Source: Enoplolaimus lenunculus (Eukaryota > Nematoda > Enoplea > Enoplida > Thoracostomopsidae). From it: a stretch of DNA of 64,000 bases. The first letter of the stretch is position 1, and each line of letters starts with the position of its first letter. Location: the NCBI GenBank assembly GCA_030248215.1, contig JASANG010001863.1, positions 45,636-109,635 on the forward strand, in the 5' to 3' direction. The notes under the pieces were generated by a model that worked only from the letters and a program-made list of their open reading frames with translations, was not told the DNA's origin and searched no databases. A program made the translations under genes and the position numbers. Below are positions 24,104 to 35,730 of this stretch, one piece after another.

Positions 24104-24685
24104 TATAACTCCGTCTAAACGTTTACCATAAATCAGGTTACTATTTTTTCAAATATTTTGAAAACGAAAAAATCTTCTTTTATGAAAATATCTCAAATAC
24201 AGAAACTTGATTCTATATAATCTTGTTCGAAAATACAAAAATATATAACATCTGATCATTGTTTTACGAATTTTTTGGCTATGCCATTGGAACCGGATCA
24301 ACAATCAATTATACTCAAAAAATTTAACGCATTATTAATTTTAACGAGAAAAAACCTTAAAATGTTATTCAGCTCAAATCCTTGAAATATCTCTGACAAC
24401 CAATAAAGCTTCAAAAATGGACATTTTTCATAAAGTTTTCACCGTACCAAACAACATTTCACGCCGTCTACTGCAGAACGTAATCTGGCAGTTTAAACTT
24501 GTATCGAAACCAACTTTTAAAATCATCTCATATGCAAGTTCAATTGAACTTTTTCTTGAACTAAAACTCTCAGCTCACACCAAACCAGTTCATAACACAA
24601 TTTTAGATGTACATTCGGATGATGAATTCACCAGGGAAATTGTTTGTTTTTATTGCATGTGGCTTTACTTTTATACACAATGTAC

Positions 24686-25185
24686 CCACCCAAGCGAATA
24701 CCATAAAATCAAAACAAATGACAATATTAAACAGCTGGCCAGAGATCCTGCTGCGAATCTAAACAAAAATCAAAACGTCAACTTTAATAGTAAGCTAGTA
24801 ATCAGGCCCGTAGCCAAGGGGGGCAGGAGGCGGGCTGAGCCCCCTGAAATAATTTTGGCCCCCAAGAAATGTTTCAACTTGCTTGTAACTCAATGAAATC
24901 CCTTGAATGCACGTCCTGATAATTTTTAGCCCTCCCCCCTAGCAAGGTGAGCTGGCAACGGGCCTGCTAGTAATCCATAGTTGCTCACATGTGCAAGTCT
25001 CTTAAAACAGATTATGCTTTGGCATATGTTTAGAAAGATTTGTTCAAGCAAGTCTGTACTTAAGCCGCGAAACTTGATTTGTAATTGTGTATTCAATACC
25101 AACAGATATTTTTTAACCTGTATAGGTCTAGTAGGAACGATGGAGATCGGGATTCAGCATCTCCAGAGGAAAATACGCGTTCCAT
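24686..25185 (-). CDS. Candidate small single-pass membrane protein, 5' two exons
   Basis: Exon 1 is 25185-25118 and starts with ATG (MERVFSSGDAESRSPSFLLD, then LY). Its donor is a weak gttaaa, phase 2. Exon 2 is 24758-24686 after a strong acceptor (tttttgtttag). It completes an Arg codon and reads FAAGSLASCLILSFVLILW, a convincing transmembrane helix, then YSLGW. A gtacat donor follows; read-through would add only four residues before a stop. Later exons were not found. The opposite strand of exon 1 could also be read as a terminal exon with a good acceptor, so the strand is not certain. A hAT-type family E element sits in the intron. Confidence 0.35.
24803..24966 (-). mobile_element. Family E MITE with perfect 8-bp target duplication
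   Basis: Reads CAGGCCCGTAGCCAAGG to GGCAACGGGCCTG, flanked on both sides by CTAGTAAT. Eight-base duplications and CAGG...CCTG ends are typical of hAT transposons. It lies in the intron of the small membrane protein candidate. Confidence 0.93.
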
Positions 25186-25789
25186 ATTGATGCCTGCTTA
25201 AAACAATACACACATTACCTACATGATAAAATATACGCATAAAGCAAACACACTTCATCTTATAGAATAAAATACAAAGAAAAAGTAAAAAAACTGTCTT
25301 CTATCTTCAGAATTTTTCAATTAGAAGTATAAAAGAAAATTTGCATATGGATATCAAATGTGCTGCAACGCTGTCCAAAATACGTATGTGGGATGTTCCA
25401 GCTTTAATATATAGATATTAAAAAATTTGAACGCAATACGTACAAGGCGTTACACAAATATACAAAATTCAAAACTAGCGAGTTTCCATTTGTTTTCAAG
25501 TCACAGAAATCCTTGAAACAGACTTTACCCACATTTTTGAACGACATAAATTAGCAGATAAATTCAACCAAAATTCCTTGTAGACCGAAACATTTTAATT
25601 GATATATTGATTTTTAAAATCAATGCTAATGCAAGTAGCATAAGTAATGAACGGCCCCTTGTGTTGTAACCTTGCTCTCGTTCAACAAAACAGCTGTTCA
25701 TAAGCTGAATTTCAACGTCGTCGTTGATAGCAGCATTAAAATATGCCTACGCATACTTGCACCGTTTGAAATAGCTGATGCAAATAACA

Positions 25790-25945
25790 GGGCCGTAACA
25801 GTAGTACAAGCATATTCCTAAACCTAAACCTACACGTAAGAATGAGCTTTATACGTAAGCCTAAGCCCAAGCAAAAAATAGTCTAAAGCTTATGCTTACG
25901 TTATTGCAGTCGCCCACAGAAACGTTCCGCATTAATCTTTACATG
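25790..25945 (+). mobile_element. Family A MITE
   Basis: GGGCCGTAACAGTAGTAC left, CGCATTAATCTTTACATGGG right, short CCTAAG tract. Confidence 0.75.
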
Positions 25946-26006
25946 GGCCTTTTGAAAAACAGCTTCTCATATTTTGTTAAAAACCTAAATTCGTTTCATA
26001 ACTGGA

Positions 26007-26087
26007 CGTAAGTTTGGGGCTACGTTTGTCCCAAATGATGTCAGAATAAATGACATCATTTGGGACAAACGTAGCCCCAAACTTGCG
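26007..26087. repeat. Near-perfect hairpin, 37-bp arms
   Basis: Arms 26007-26043 and 26051-26087 are inverse copies with one mismatch around a 7-base loop (GAATAAA). No other copy was seen in the window. Confidence 0.9.
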
Positions 26088-26360
26088 GGAAACCTACATT
26101 TATAACACAAGATTAAATGTGAAACAAAAATACAAATATGCTCCATATTTTTAATATTAATACATTTGACGTTCACAAGTTTCGCAGTAAACAACTTTTG
26201 TTCAGTATATACATTAACTCGAAATTAAATAAATTTTGCCCCAAATACATATCCAACTCCAAGGTTAAGCTAACAGTTTGGCTTCGGCTTATATATTCTC
26301 ATTTTGAAAAACACATTGACTATATTGAAAGAACCCTATTAGGGACGTATAAGAAGCAGA

Positions 26361-26772
26361 TACTGTAGTGACCCGAACAAGCGGGGGGACTGACATATAT
26401 TGGGCGGCTCCAGAGGGCACCCTCCCCCTGTTATTCGGTTACGGATTGTGATTTATTTTTAACCCGTCCTTCGTTACTGATATAACCGGGATTGCAACTA
26501 TCCGTTGAATTAAACGTTTATTTGTCTTGTGTCAATAGCGTGAGCGATAATGCAAGGTTTGTACTTTCATAACTTAAGTACGCTTTAAAGTTTCGAACTC
26601 AATTTCATTTGGCACTGCAGTCATTTATGCGCTACAGTTAGGGATACTTGACATTTATGGAGTCTAATAAGGATTTATGGATTCTATCCGCTTACGGACT
26701 CTGATTAAGAATACGGACTTCAATGGATTGGGACTCAAAAATAGGGCCCCTCTTATTCGGGTTATTACAGTA
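26361..26772 (+). mobile_element. Family B MITE, complete
   Basis: Starts TACTGTAGTGACCCGAACAA and ends with the inverse; TA at both ends. Confidence 0.9.
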
Positions 26773-26966
26773 CGGAGATATAGATCCTCGAAAATTCAAG
26801 GGACTCAATGAAGAACATCGCCGAAGAATTCCCTACAAAAGTTAACAAAGCTTTTTTCGTTCGCTAAGCTCGCTTGCAATAAAAAAACATAGCGAGGTCA
26901 TCCTTCTTGAAATGAAATCTTAGCTACACCACTCAAACGTACAATTTTTATACGATTGACTAAAAG

Positions 26967-27382
26967 GCCAATGTTACTTTGAGGGGCGTAAACAGTAAAT
27001 TAAGTGTAGTCCTAAGCCTAAGCCTACACGTTTCAAAAATGAGTTCCTAAGCCTAAGCCTAAGCGTTTCAAAAATGAGTTCCTAAGCCTAAGCCTAAGCG
27101 TTTCAAAAATGAGTTCCAAAGCGTAAGCCTAAGCGTTTCAAAAATGAGTTCCTAAGCCTAAGCCTAAGCGTTTCAAAAATGAGTTCCTAAGCCTAAGCCT
27201 AAGCGTTTCAAAAATGAGTTCCTAAGCCTAAGCCTAAGCGTTTCAAAAATGAGTTCCTAAGCCTAAGCGTTTCAAAAATGAGTTCCTAAGCCTAAGCCTA
27301 AGCAAAAAATGTAATCTAGAATCTAAACCTCCTGTTTTATAGACCCACCAGAAACTTGGACGCCCCTTAAAGAAACATGGGC
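26967..27382 (+). mobile_element. Family A2 MITE carrying a minisatellite
   Basis: A2 left and right ends surround the 35-bp minisatellite at 27011-27310, making this the longest A-type copy here. Confidence 0.8.
27011..27310 (+). repeat. 35-bp minisatellite, about 8-9 units
   Basis: Each unit is two or three CCTAAG words plus CGTTTCAAAAATGAGTT. Units are almost identical; the penultimate unit is short. Confidence 0.95.
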
Positions 27383-27509
27383 CAAAAGTTGCATAAAAAT
27401 AAACACACAATTTGAAAATCATTACTTTTAAAGCGTGCAATATTTTTTTGATCTATATTTAGCATTACAGAAATACAGTAAATATCAACTAGCAATTTCA
27501 TAAATTTAC

Positions 27510-27602
27510 ACACTTTATAAACCTTTCAAGTTGCTCCGTTTCCGGCGGTTGCCCAGGTTCCAAGGTTTTTCTGCGTGCAGCGGTTCTCATGGTCCTATAA
27601 TC
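27510..27602. other. GC-rich island, candidate exon, strand unresolved
   Basis: This stretch is clearly richer in GC than its surroundings and open in several frames. On minus it reads MRTAARRKTLEPGQPPETEQ from an internal ATG, then LERFIKC, with acceptor tttacaag and donor gtaaat. Another minus frame ends in a stop, and plus frames are open too. No partner exon with matching phase was found, so I claim only that it looks like exon rather than intron. Confidence 0.25.
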
Positions 27603-28061
27603 CTTGTAAATACAGAGAGGTCTGTTAAAGAAACGTTAAAACAAAAGGTGGTGGCTATAAAATATCGTTGACCGAAATAGCCATGGACAAACCAAATAGT
27701 TGATAGAAGTTTATCAAAGAGGCTAAAACCTAAACTCTAAGCGGAATTGTAACAATACTTACGTTCCCGTTTATATTTTGATCATACCTTTCCCAATAAA
27801 ACCAGTCAGCTGGCTGCTAATAGTAGAACTCTTCAACTGTGACAAAATGTCCATATTGAATTAAAGGTTCAAGTTGAACTTTACTGAAAATGGAAACAGT
27901 TTAAATTTGTAATAATTCAATTTTGATTTCCTTTGAGAATTTGCTTGAACTCTTGTTAGAAATTTAATAAAACTGGCTTTATGCAACTGCGCAAAAATAT
28001 TTATCGAAACTAAGCTGTTTCTTGCAATATTAGAAAAGAACGTAAGCATATAAAAGCACTT

Positions 28062-28488
28062 CTGTAGTGACCCGAATAAGAGGGGGTAATAAGGGGGTCC
28101 CCATTTTGGGTCCCAATAAATATGAGTCCGTATTCCTATTATAAGAGGCCGTAATCGGATAGAGTGCCTAAAATCATAGAGTCCATAAATGTCAATTATC
28201 TCGAATTGTAGCGCATCAATGACTCCATCACCAAATAAAGTCGAGTACAAAACTTTAAAGCATACTTAAGTTTTGAAAGTACATTCCTAATTATAACTTT
28301 GCATTATCACTCAAGCTTTTGACACAAGACAAATAAACGTTTTATTCAACGGATAGTTGCAATACCGAATATATATCATACGAAGAGTGAGATAAAAATA
28401 AATACCAGTCCGTAAACGAATAGAGGGGTACCATATGGAGAGACCAACTAAATATCAGTCCCCCTTATATTCGGGTCACTATACAGTA
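28062..28488 (-). mobile_element. Family B MITE, complete, reverse orientation
   Basis: CTGTAGTGACCCGAATAAG to TCGGGTCACTATACAGTA. Confidence 0.88.
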
Positions 28489-28614
28489 TTTCTGTTTAAT
28501 TTTAAAAAAGATTGTTTAGCGATACAGCCTATTAGGATCTATGTACATTTGTTCACAGAACTAAGCTACATGAGCCCCGTATACAGGAAAAATACAAAAT
28601 AACCTTTTCTAAAT

Positions 28615-28722
28615 CATCTTTCGTTCGGCATAGACAAGCTTTCTTGAACAACCCATCTGACGATTTTCCCAGTGTCGTCGTTAGGGTATCCGAGGCCTCT
28701 TCCGAACTGTGTAATTGATTAC
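28615..28722. other. GC-rich island, candidate terminal exon, strand unresolved
   Basis: Two readings compete. On plus, a pyrimidine-rich acceptor (ending cggcatag) is followed by QAFLNNPSDDFPSVVVRVSE and a stop eight residues later. On minus, FGRGLGYPNDDTGKIVRWVV continues for ten residues to a stop. Base composition suggests an exon; no upstream partner was identified on either strand. Confidence 0.25.
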
Positions 28723-29469
28723 CTACTAAAATATTGCCTAGCTGCGCAGCGGCTGACTCAAATGAGTGTTGGGCCTATGTGTAACTGTAATGATGGAAAA
28801 AGCTTCCCGAGCAAGAAGCCAAATAAACGTGAACGAGATGTTTAAATTTGAAGCGTAACGCAGGTGTGTAAATTTTTCAACTCTTCCAGGGCGTACAACG
28901 GCACAAAATACCCTTCCCCTAAGGTGCAGGCGAGGGAAGCGGTGGCACACCCTTCACAAGATTTTGTGAGAAGTTCGTGATTTATTAGCTGAATGAAACA
29001 CTAAACTAGGACTCGTATTGTTCTTTACCGATACAAACTTATCGCTCTGATTCAGTAACGCGGCCGAGTAAATGTTTAATGCCCTACCCAATTACCGTTT
29101 CGACTAGGAAAAATACACAATTACGACGCACTTTAATGTCCTAATTGGCGTAGCCTTTTCCAGCCGTCCTGTGTGCTTGTGCCTGGATCCTGTTCGTTCT
29201 AGCCACAAGTCTACACCGCCAAGATTTCATGTAATTTTCCCAAGTTTTCCCCCACAAAATCGTGTATTCTATTACCGTTAGAATTATACCAATTTCTCCG
29301 ATCAGAATAACCCCGTTAGTATGGCCAATATCCTTGCAGAGTTGTAAAACTAACACCGTTAGAATTTCTAAACTGCATTTCCCCGGTATCTCCTGAGTTT
29401 CCACGAATTATTTCACAAACCACAGGACCCCGTGCTGTAAAACCGCAATCGCGCTATGCGCAAACCCAT

Positions 29470-29540
29470 GGAAAAACGCGTGCTTCGCACGTCTTGTGAA
29501 GATTTTTCACTGCGCATATGTTAGAATTGTTGGCCCATGT
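29470..29540 (-). mobile_element. Family G fragment
   Basis: Shares CACGTCTTGTGAAGATTTTTCACTGCGCATATG with the tail side of family G (first 17 bases shown in 42719 copy as CACGTCTTGTGGAGATT); a further piece with TTGCTCATAGTATGC lies near 29770. Confidence 0.4.
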
Positions 29541-29541
29541 A

Positions 29542-29702
29542 AATATCAGGGCCGGAACGTTTTATGTGGGACTAGAAAAGAGTAACCTTAAGCTTTAGAC
29601 TACTTTTTTCCTGTCTAGGCTTAGGCTTATGAATATACTCATTCTTACGCATAGACTTAGGCTTAGAAATATGCTTATAAAATACTGTTCCGCCCTGTTG
29701 TT
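29542..29702 (-). mobile_element. Family A MITE
   Basis: GGCCCATGTAAATATCAGGG left; CTGTTCCGCCCTGTTG right. Confidence 0.75.
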
Positions 29703-29855
29703 TCATTGGACGAATTGTTAAACACTGCTCACAGTGTCTGTATTGCTAATATATTATATTTGTATTTAGCTGCTCATAGTATGCTCAACACAGGGTGGGC
29801 TCATGTTACTTTTAGGGCCGTTCCGGTTTCTAGAGTTTCTGTAAAGAGTAGGCTT

Positions 29856-30542
29856 ATGCGGGGTTCACGTTATAACCGGGGCAGGCGGGACACGGTTTGT
29901 CCCATGTTGATTCGACGTCAACGTTAAAATTCAAGCACTCATATCGGGTGAACAGACAAAACTCGAATGCCATATGACATTACCTTATACAAACCACCGC
30001 TCTCAAATGATCAATGTATACAAGGGACGGTATGTCACGTGATACTGTGGGACATTTAAGCGAATATCATATTATATTCCAAAATTTCAACGAATATCAT
30101 ATGATATTCAGCGGGATAATGTAATCTTTGGGTGTTCTAATAAATGAATAAAAAGTTGAACGGCAGCGGCACAAATGTGCTTTAAATACTAAATACGCAC
30201 CTGCAAATCGTTTCCGACACAAAATCGCATTGAACCACAGCTTCAAAATTCAAAAATTCAAATTTCAAATTTTAGTATCATATGATATTCAACAGGACAA
30301 TTTGGGTATGTTACCTCAAGTGTGCAGACACTTGAAAGTACGTCATATGATATTCGCGGACAATACCTCGAATATCATATATATTGACGTACAAAAGGTG
30401 ATCCACAGATGATAATAGCAGACAAATACGAATTTTTGAATACGATATGGGGTTTATAAGCAGATGAAATGGTACCCAATAGTCTAATAGGGACAAAACG
30501 TGTCCCAAGCTGCACCGGTTATAACGTGAACCCCGCATTACA
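29856..30542. mobile_element. Family L element with CATATG palindromes
   Basis: Ends are about 45-bp inverted repeats (GCGGGGTTCACGTTATAACC). The interior holds five or six variants of the 18-bp palindrome GAATATCATATGATATTC. An A2 fragment (30545-30650) abuts it. Confidence 0.75.
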
Positions 30543-30544
30543 TT

Positions 30545-30650
30545 TTAACATTTTTTCCTTAGGCTTAAGCTTAGGTTTAGGAATACGCTTAGGCTTAAGC
30601 CGAGGAATACAGTTAATCTACTGTTAGGGTCCTAAAAGTAACATTGGCCA
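30545..30650 (-). mobile_element. Family A2 fragment
   Basis: GGCTTA tract and terminus CCTAAAAGTAACATTGGCC. Confidence 0.65.
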
Positions 30651-30665
30651 CAGGGTGTAAAACCG

Positions 30666-31120
30666 TACTGTATTGACCCGAATAAGAGGGGACTGATATT
30701 TAATTTATTTGGCCTCTCCAGAGGGTACCGTCCCCTTGTTATTCGGTTACAGACTGTTACTTATTTTTAACCCACGCTGCACCATCCTTCGTTACTGATA
30801 TATATCTGGTACTGCAATTATCCGTTGAATTAAACATTGATTTCTCTTGTGTCAATAGCTTGATCGAGAATACGAGGTAATAATTATGGATGTACTTTCA
30901 AAATTTATACGCTTTAAAATTTCGAACTCATATTATTTGGTCCTGGAGTCATTTATGTGCTAACATTAAGGGCTAATTGAAATTTATGGACTCTAATTAG
31001 GGTTTAAGGACTCTATCCGCTTACGGACTGTTATTAGGGATACGGACTCCTATTGATAGACTCAAAATGGGGACCCCCCCCATCCTCTTATTACCCCGCC
31101 TCATATTCGGATCAATGCAG
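30666..31120 (+). mobile_element. Family B MITE
   Basis: Both ends present (TACTGTATTGACCCGAATAA; right end TCGGATCAATGCAG), with small internal insertions. Confidence 0.85.
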
Positions 31121-31821
31121 CATATGTGTTGCCGTTATAGAAACAAAGGTTGTCTCCGCAATGTATACTTTCAGAACCGCTCAAAGTAAAATATATGGCC
31201 ACATAATGTTTACTACGCTGAGCAAGAGGGGTATATACATGCATATAATTTGTTCACAAGTTTACGAACAGCATGTTCCACTCACAGTTACAGCACCAAT
31301 CGGCACCAACAATGTCTTAATGAATGTTGTTGTTCAATCAACGATAATTTCATACGGAAATAGTGCTGCGTAAATTGAACTACGCCAGACCCTCAATATA
31401 TTTCCTAGGATAACCCAACTGGTTCCAGGTACTCGAGGATGTAAAACTACTGGTCTAACACTGAAGAAAATGTTCAATGCGTAAACTCAAAAAGACATCG
31501 TTTCAATCCTTAGAAAATCGAACATTACAAATGTCTTGTAGCATCGAGTGGATGATACCCATTAGACAGGAGTACGGAACTTGGCCTATTCAGTGCATAT
31601 ATAAAGGAAAGCAGCCAGCACGTGTTGCGTTTTTGTTTTACCCACCAAATTCTGGAGCAAGACGGATTTTGAGTAAACACCGAAACCTCATTTTATTCTA
31701 TACAACTTGCATACTCTTGTGTACTAGTCACGATCCACTCTTACTTGTAGCGATAAATTTTACCATAAAAGCTGACAGAGCTAACTTCGTCGATCTTTTC
31801 TTACGCCATCCATAAATACCA

Positions 31822-34800
31822 CTATAAGAAATACGGTGTTACATTCGATGCCGGAATAATACGTTTTTCATCTGGCACAGCTTCAAATAAAATTGGCTTG
31901 CGGTCGCCAAGTTTTTCCGTTTGTTCACCACGACTAAACTGTATGATTGCCGCAATGTTTCCGCAACGGTAGCAATAGTTAGGTGCAGACCATATTGTCA
32001 CTAGTCGATTATCGAACATATATTTATATCCTTCTTGAACCAACTGATGTGCACGGCAAATAAGGCGTAAGCTGTTGTCAAATAAAAACTTTGTCACTAC
32101 GGATGAACCAAATAACCAGCCAGCACCCCTACAAAACAGCAAAACACTGATATACGTATAAGCACGACAAAATAATATTTCTTCACAAACTTTGTACACA
32201 TAAATTCGTCGTTTCTCTGAAATACCATACTCTCACAAATGTTGTAATTTTAGGTATGATTGCTTTAATATCCCCCAAACAATATTACAGTCCTTGTCTT
32301 TCATGTTAATACAGTTGAAAAATGCTAATATTCACACAGCAGCAGCGCATAAATCCCAAACTCAGCAATAAAAAAAAGAATTTTAATCATCGCTCGAGTG
32401 TCACCCAGTGCACTACCGGATATCCGGCTCCGGACTCTACATTGTCGGAGTCATTGCTTAAACAGGAAAACAAAGAATACTGTTTCCCTAAAAATTCATT
32501 TTAACGCTATCTTATCTCTGTTAATGGTGTTAAAACACCATTTACAATGCCAAAATCTTGAAACAAATGCAGTAAGGTGAAAACTTATGATAAATTGTGG
32601 AGTATGACACAAATTGAAGACTTTGGTAATGCACGATCAGACAATTATAGAAAAATAAGTTTGAATGATATGCCAATTATTTTTCTTAAATGTTCGAATG
32701 AGAAATATTTTCAATACCGAAAATACCGGAAAATTCCGGTAAAAAAATCGGATTTATTACCGGAACCGGAGAGTGAAAAATACGGGATTTCCGTACCGGA
32801 ACCTCAATTCCGGTTGCACAACGGTTACAACATTTAAAAAGTACCCGTGGCGGGAATTTCACAAAGCCAAAAAATCCAAACCCGGAATTTCAAAGTCAAA
32901 CCCTGCTCAGGAATTTCTCAGAGTCAAAACCACTACGAGAATTTTTCAGTGCAAGTCTCTGAGAGAAATAATGAAACCCTTTTAGGGCCCCTAAACATGA
33001 TATATTTATTACAGGCTTGTTAACGTATTGTGCGTTTGCGCAGACGCACGCCCAATCCCGCAGTAGGGCGTATTACGAACAGCCCTGACATCATACATGT
33101 ATGAAATATGTTGAAACATGTCAGTTTATTTGAATCGTTCGCCACGTACGCACTAGCTGAAAGAAACCTCGCGAGCGAAGCGAGCCAGAATCAACGCAAT
33201 TTTTGTTTAATTCCAGTACAAATTTTAATTTTGAAACGGACCGTTTGGATATAAATTTTGTAATATAGATCATTTTAGACAGAGTAATTTGTCTGGGGTA
33301 GCGCAATTAAGTTGAACTTTTAGTTGACCGGCTTTGGTACTATTTGTATCTGGTTGAACCCTGGTACGAACAGCGAATAAGCTACGCATATTTACCTTGG
33401 ACTAACTGCCCATTCGACAGTTTCGTCTGGATCCGACCACATTAAGTCACAAAAGGCTCCTTTGTGGGGTATTTCTACATCACGCTGAATTGTACTAATT
33501 TTGTCGACAGATTTCACTTCAGGTGACAAACCACCGTGAACGCATAAGATTTCACGATCAATTATTGCGGCGATGGGTAATAAATCGAAAATGCGAGTAC
33601 AATAGCGCCAACAATTCGCATTACCGTACTTTGTCATGCATTCGTCGTAAAACCCGTATACCTAAATACGCACTGGGCATTCGCTGGATGCAGATGAAGC
33701 GATGTTCCTTCAACCGGGCCCCGGTTTGCAACCGAGGGTGAAAATGTTGAGTGGTTGGGGGGTTACTTTTCACAGACAAAATTGCCATTTTTATGAGAAA
33801 ATTCCAATTAGCCATGCCTGATCGCTCGTATATAACATGTATATAAACACACTACATATACGTTTAGTGTATTGAGCTGGCCGCGGCCCCGGTTCGGGTC
33901 CCCGGGACATCAGTAGGAGCACAATTCAGGGCTCAAGTCGAGTTTTGGGTCTTTTGGTCAAGTGCAGGAAGCTCCCATACTAGCGAACACCCAGAAATAC
34001 GTATAATTACAGATGCAGTAAAAACAATACTCTACGCAAACTGATGAACTACCATTAATTTTCCTTTAATCGTTTGCATAAAGCATATTATCATCAACTT
34101 ATCTGACATCTAATCATACGTATATATGTTGTCGGTGTAATGATCCAAGATTTTTTCGGGGGAAGGAGAAATTAAATATGCGTTTCAAGCGGGTATATAA
34201 TTCGGGGGAGGCATCAGACACGTATCCCTTTCCTGGCATCCCACTGATTATATGATGCTGACTTATATTAATTCGCTATAATTAGCATTTCCAGTTTAAA
34301 TTTAGAAATAAAATGACAATCAGGCAACTCCAGAAGGGTAGTCTCGGCTTAATCGATACCAAAGCAAGATAAGTACTTTAGCTCGTTTCTACAGTTCAAT
34401 GCCAACCTACTAAATAATGTCGGTAAATGATTCTTACTTAATTACTTACATCGAAAACAAAAGATTTACTTACACTGGACAACAATTTTACAGTTGGTAA
34501 GTACATAAAACGACTAAAATATTGACTAACCTGAGTAATCTGGCGAGACTCATGATTACCTCGCAGTAAAGTGACTTTGCTAGGATACCTTGCCTTTAAA
34601 ACCATTAAAAGTGTAAATGTTTCAAGGCTATAATATCCTCGATCAACAAAATCGCCCATAAAAATATACGCGGTATCAGGAACTGGCCCGCCACACTCTA
34701 GCAGCTGTCGTAAATCATAAAATTGGCCATGAATATCACCGCATACAGTCACTGGAGTACTGACTGGCAAAACATTTGGTTCTTCCAGCAAATAGGATGA

Positions 34801-34896
34801 CACAATATCGCATAAGCACCTTAGGTCACCTTCTGGCAAGTATCGACATTCACGTGCAATTTCCAACCATTTGTCGATATCAAACGATACAACCAT
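31822..34896 (-). CDS. PPP6C: Serine/threonine protein phosphatase 6 catalytic subunit, 312 aa (3 exons)
   Basis: Exons 34896-34531, 33661-33396 and 32128-31822 join in phases 0 and 2 (939 bases). The sequence matches PP6 catalytic subunits throughout. Metal-binding and catalytic motifs are all present: GDIHGQ, GDFVDRG, RGNHESR, the HGG of [10 protein letters not shown], and [11 protein letters not shown]. The C-terminus ends TPYFL, the conserved PP2A-family tail that is carboxymethylated in relatives. At 312 residues it is about seven longer than vertebrate PPP6C; the excess lies in the last exon around [15 protein letters not shown]. It should dephosphorylate Ser/Thr in complex with PP6 regulatory subunits, acting in cell cycle and DNA damage signalling (known for the family). 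A possible poly(A) signal lies at 31697-31692. It is divergent from YIPF6. All catalytic residues look intact, so the gene is probably functional. Confidence 0.96.
32700..32830 (+). repeat. CCGGAA-rich simple repeat
   Basis: Variants of ACCGGAA and ATTCCGG over about 130 bp in PPP6C intron 2; a similar, shorter patch occurs at 37063-37120 in YIPF6. Confidence 0.5.
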
Positions 34897-35730
34897 AATA
34901 AAAAATTACAAAATGAGTATAAACACTAAATGTATACAATATATATTAGGAAAACAATAAGGAATATATACCAACCACTTGCATGTCAGGTTCGTCATGT
35001 AAGCATTGAGCTATACTGCTGCTTTTTCTTTGGTATCCGATTGAACCCCGACTTCTCAACTACAATATTTCCCAACGGACACTGCACACACAATTTTGTT
35101 ACGATCTTTAAATTAAGTGTTCCTAGCTATGCGTTTCTTGAGTTATCGTAATGTTATAAAAACATAAATTATATACGACAGTGAATAACACTTCAAAGTT
35201 ACTGCTATCGAGTGTTTTTCAAAAAAGTTTTCATTTCAATGTGTACAGTTAGGCGCTCTCGGAATTGTAAGTTGCTATTTCACGCGTTAGGTTTTCCATA
35301 GCCATGGTGTGCATGTTCCACAGTCCTTCGGACGAGATTAACTTTTCCTATTTGACTATTTTGTCATGAATACATCAGGTACTATAAGTGACGTTGGACT
35401 GTCGTTGGCTGTTGTCAGGAACATGACATAAGCAGAATTAGCAACATGCTTATAATACTGTTCCGTTCCTGTTCTTTAAATTGGCCTGATGTTCTATTGC
35501 TGATTTATAAATGATGCTAATAGAAGCTAAAATACGTCACATTTCTGCAACCGATCTTCGTATATATAATTAGTTAGCTAGTGCTCAGTAGACGTATTTT
35601 TGGCTGCTAGTGGGATTCATGAAAACAATTGTTCATGTTCAAAAGCGAAACAAACTTTATTATCGTGTATTAGTTGTTACAGACTATGACTATTGTAAAT
35701 ACAGTTGTAAGCATCACAGTATAATTGAGA
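34897..35730. promoter_or_regulatory. Shared intergenic region between divergent PPP6C and YIPF6
   Basis: These 834 bp separate the two start codons, so both promoters and both 5' UTRs must lie here unless upstream non-coding exons exist. I see no convincing TATA box or CpG-rich core. A fragment of a family A transposon end lies at about 35428-35486. Confidence 0.5.

Noticed and set aside
24417-24896. 159-residue plus-strand ORF
   Set aside because: The end is family E sequence and the start shows no domain. The opposite strand holds a better exon with a transmembrane helix and a strong acceptor.
27011-27310. Regular 35-bp repeats resembling a CRISPR array
   Set aside because: There are no variable spacers; the units are contiguous and the host is a eukaryote.
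29141-29404. Protein-like fragments on minus (for example GDTGEMQFRNSNGVSF)
   Set aside because: Stops interrupt all frames within short distance and no splice borders join the pieces; I could not support a gene.
31477-31815. 112-residue plus-strand ORF
   Set aside because: It lies in the 3' flank of PPP6C on the other strand and has no recognisable domain or splice support.
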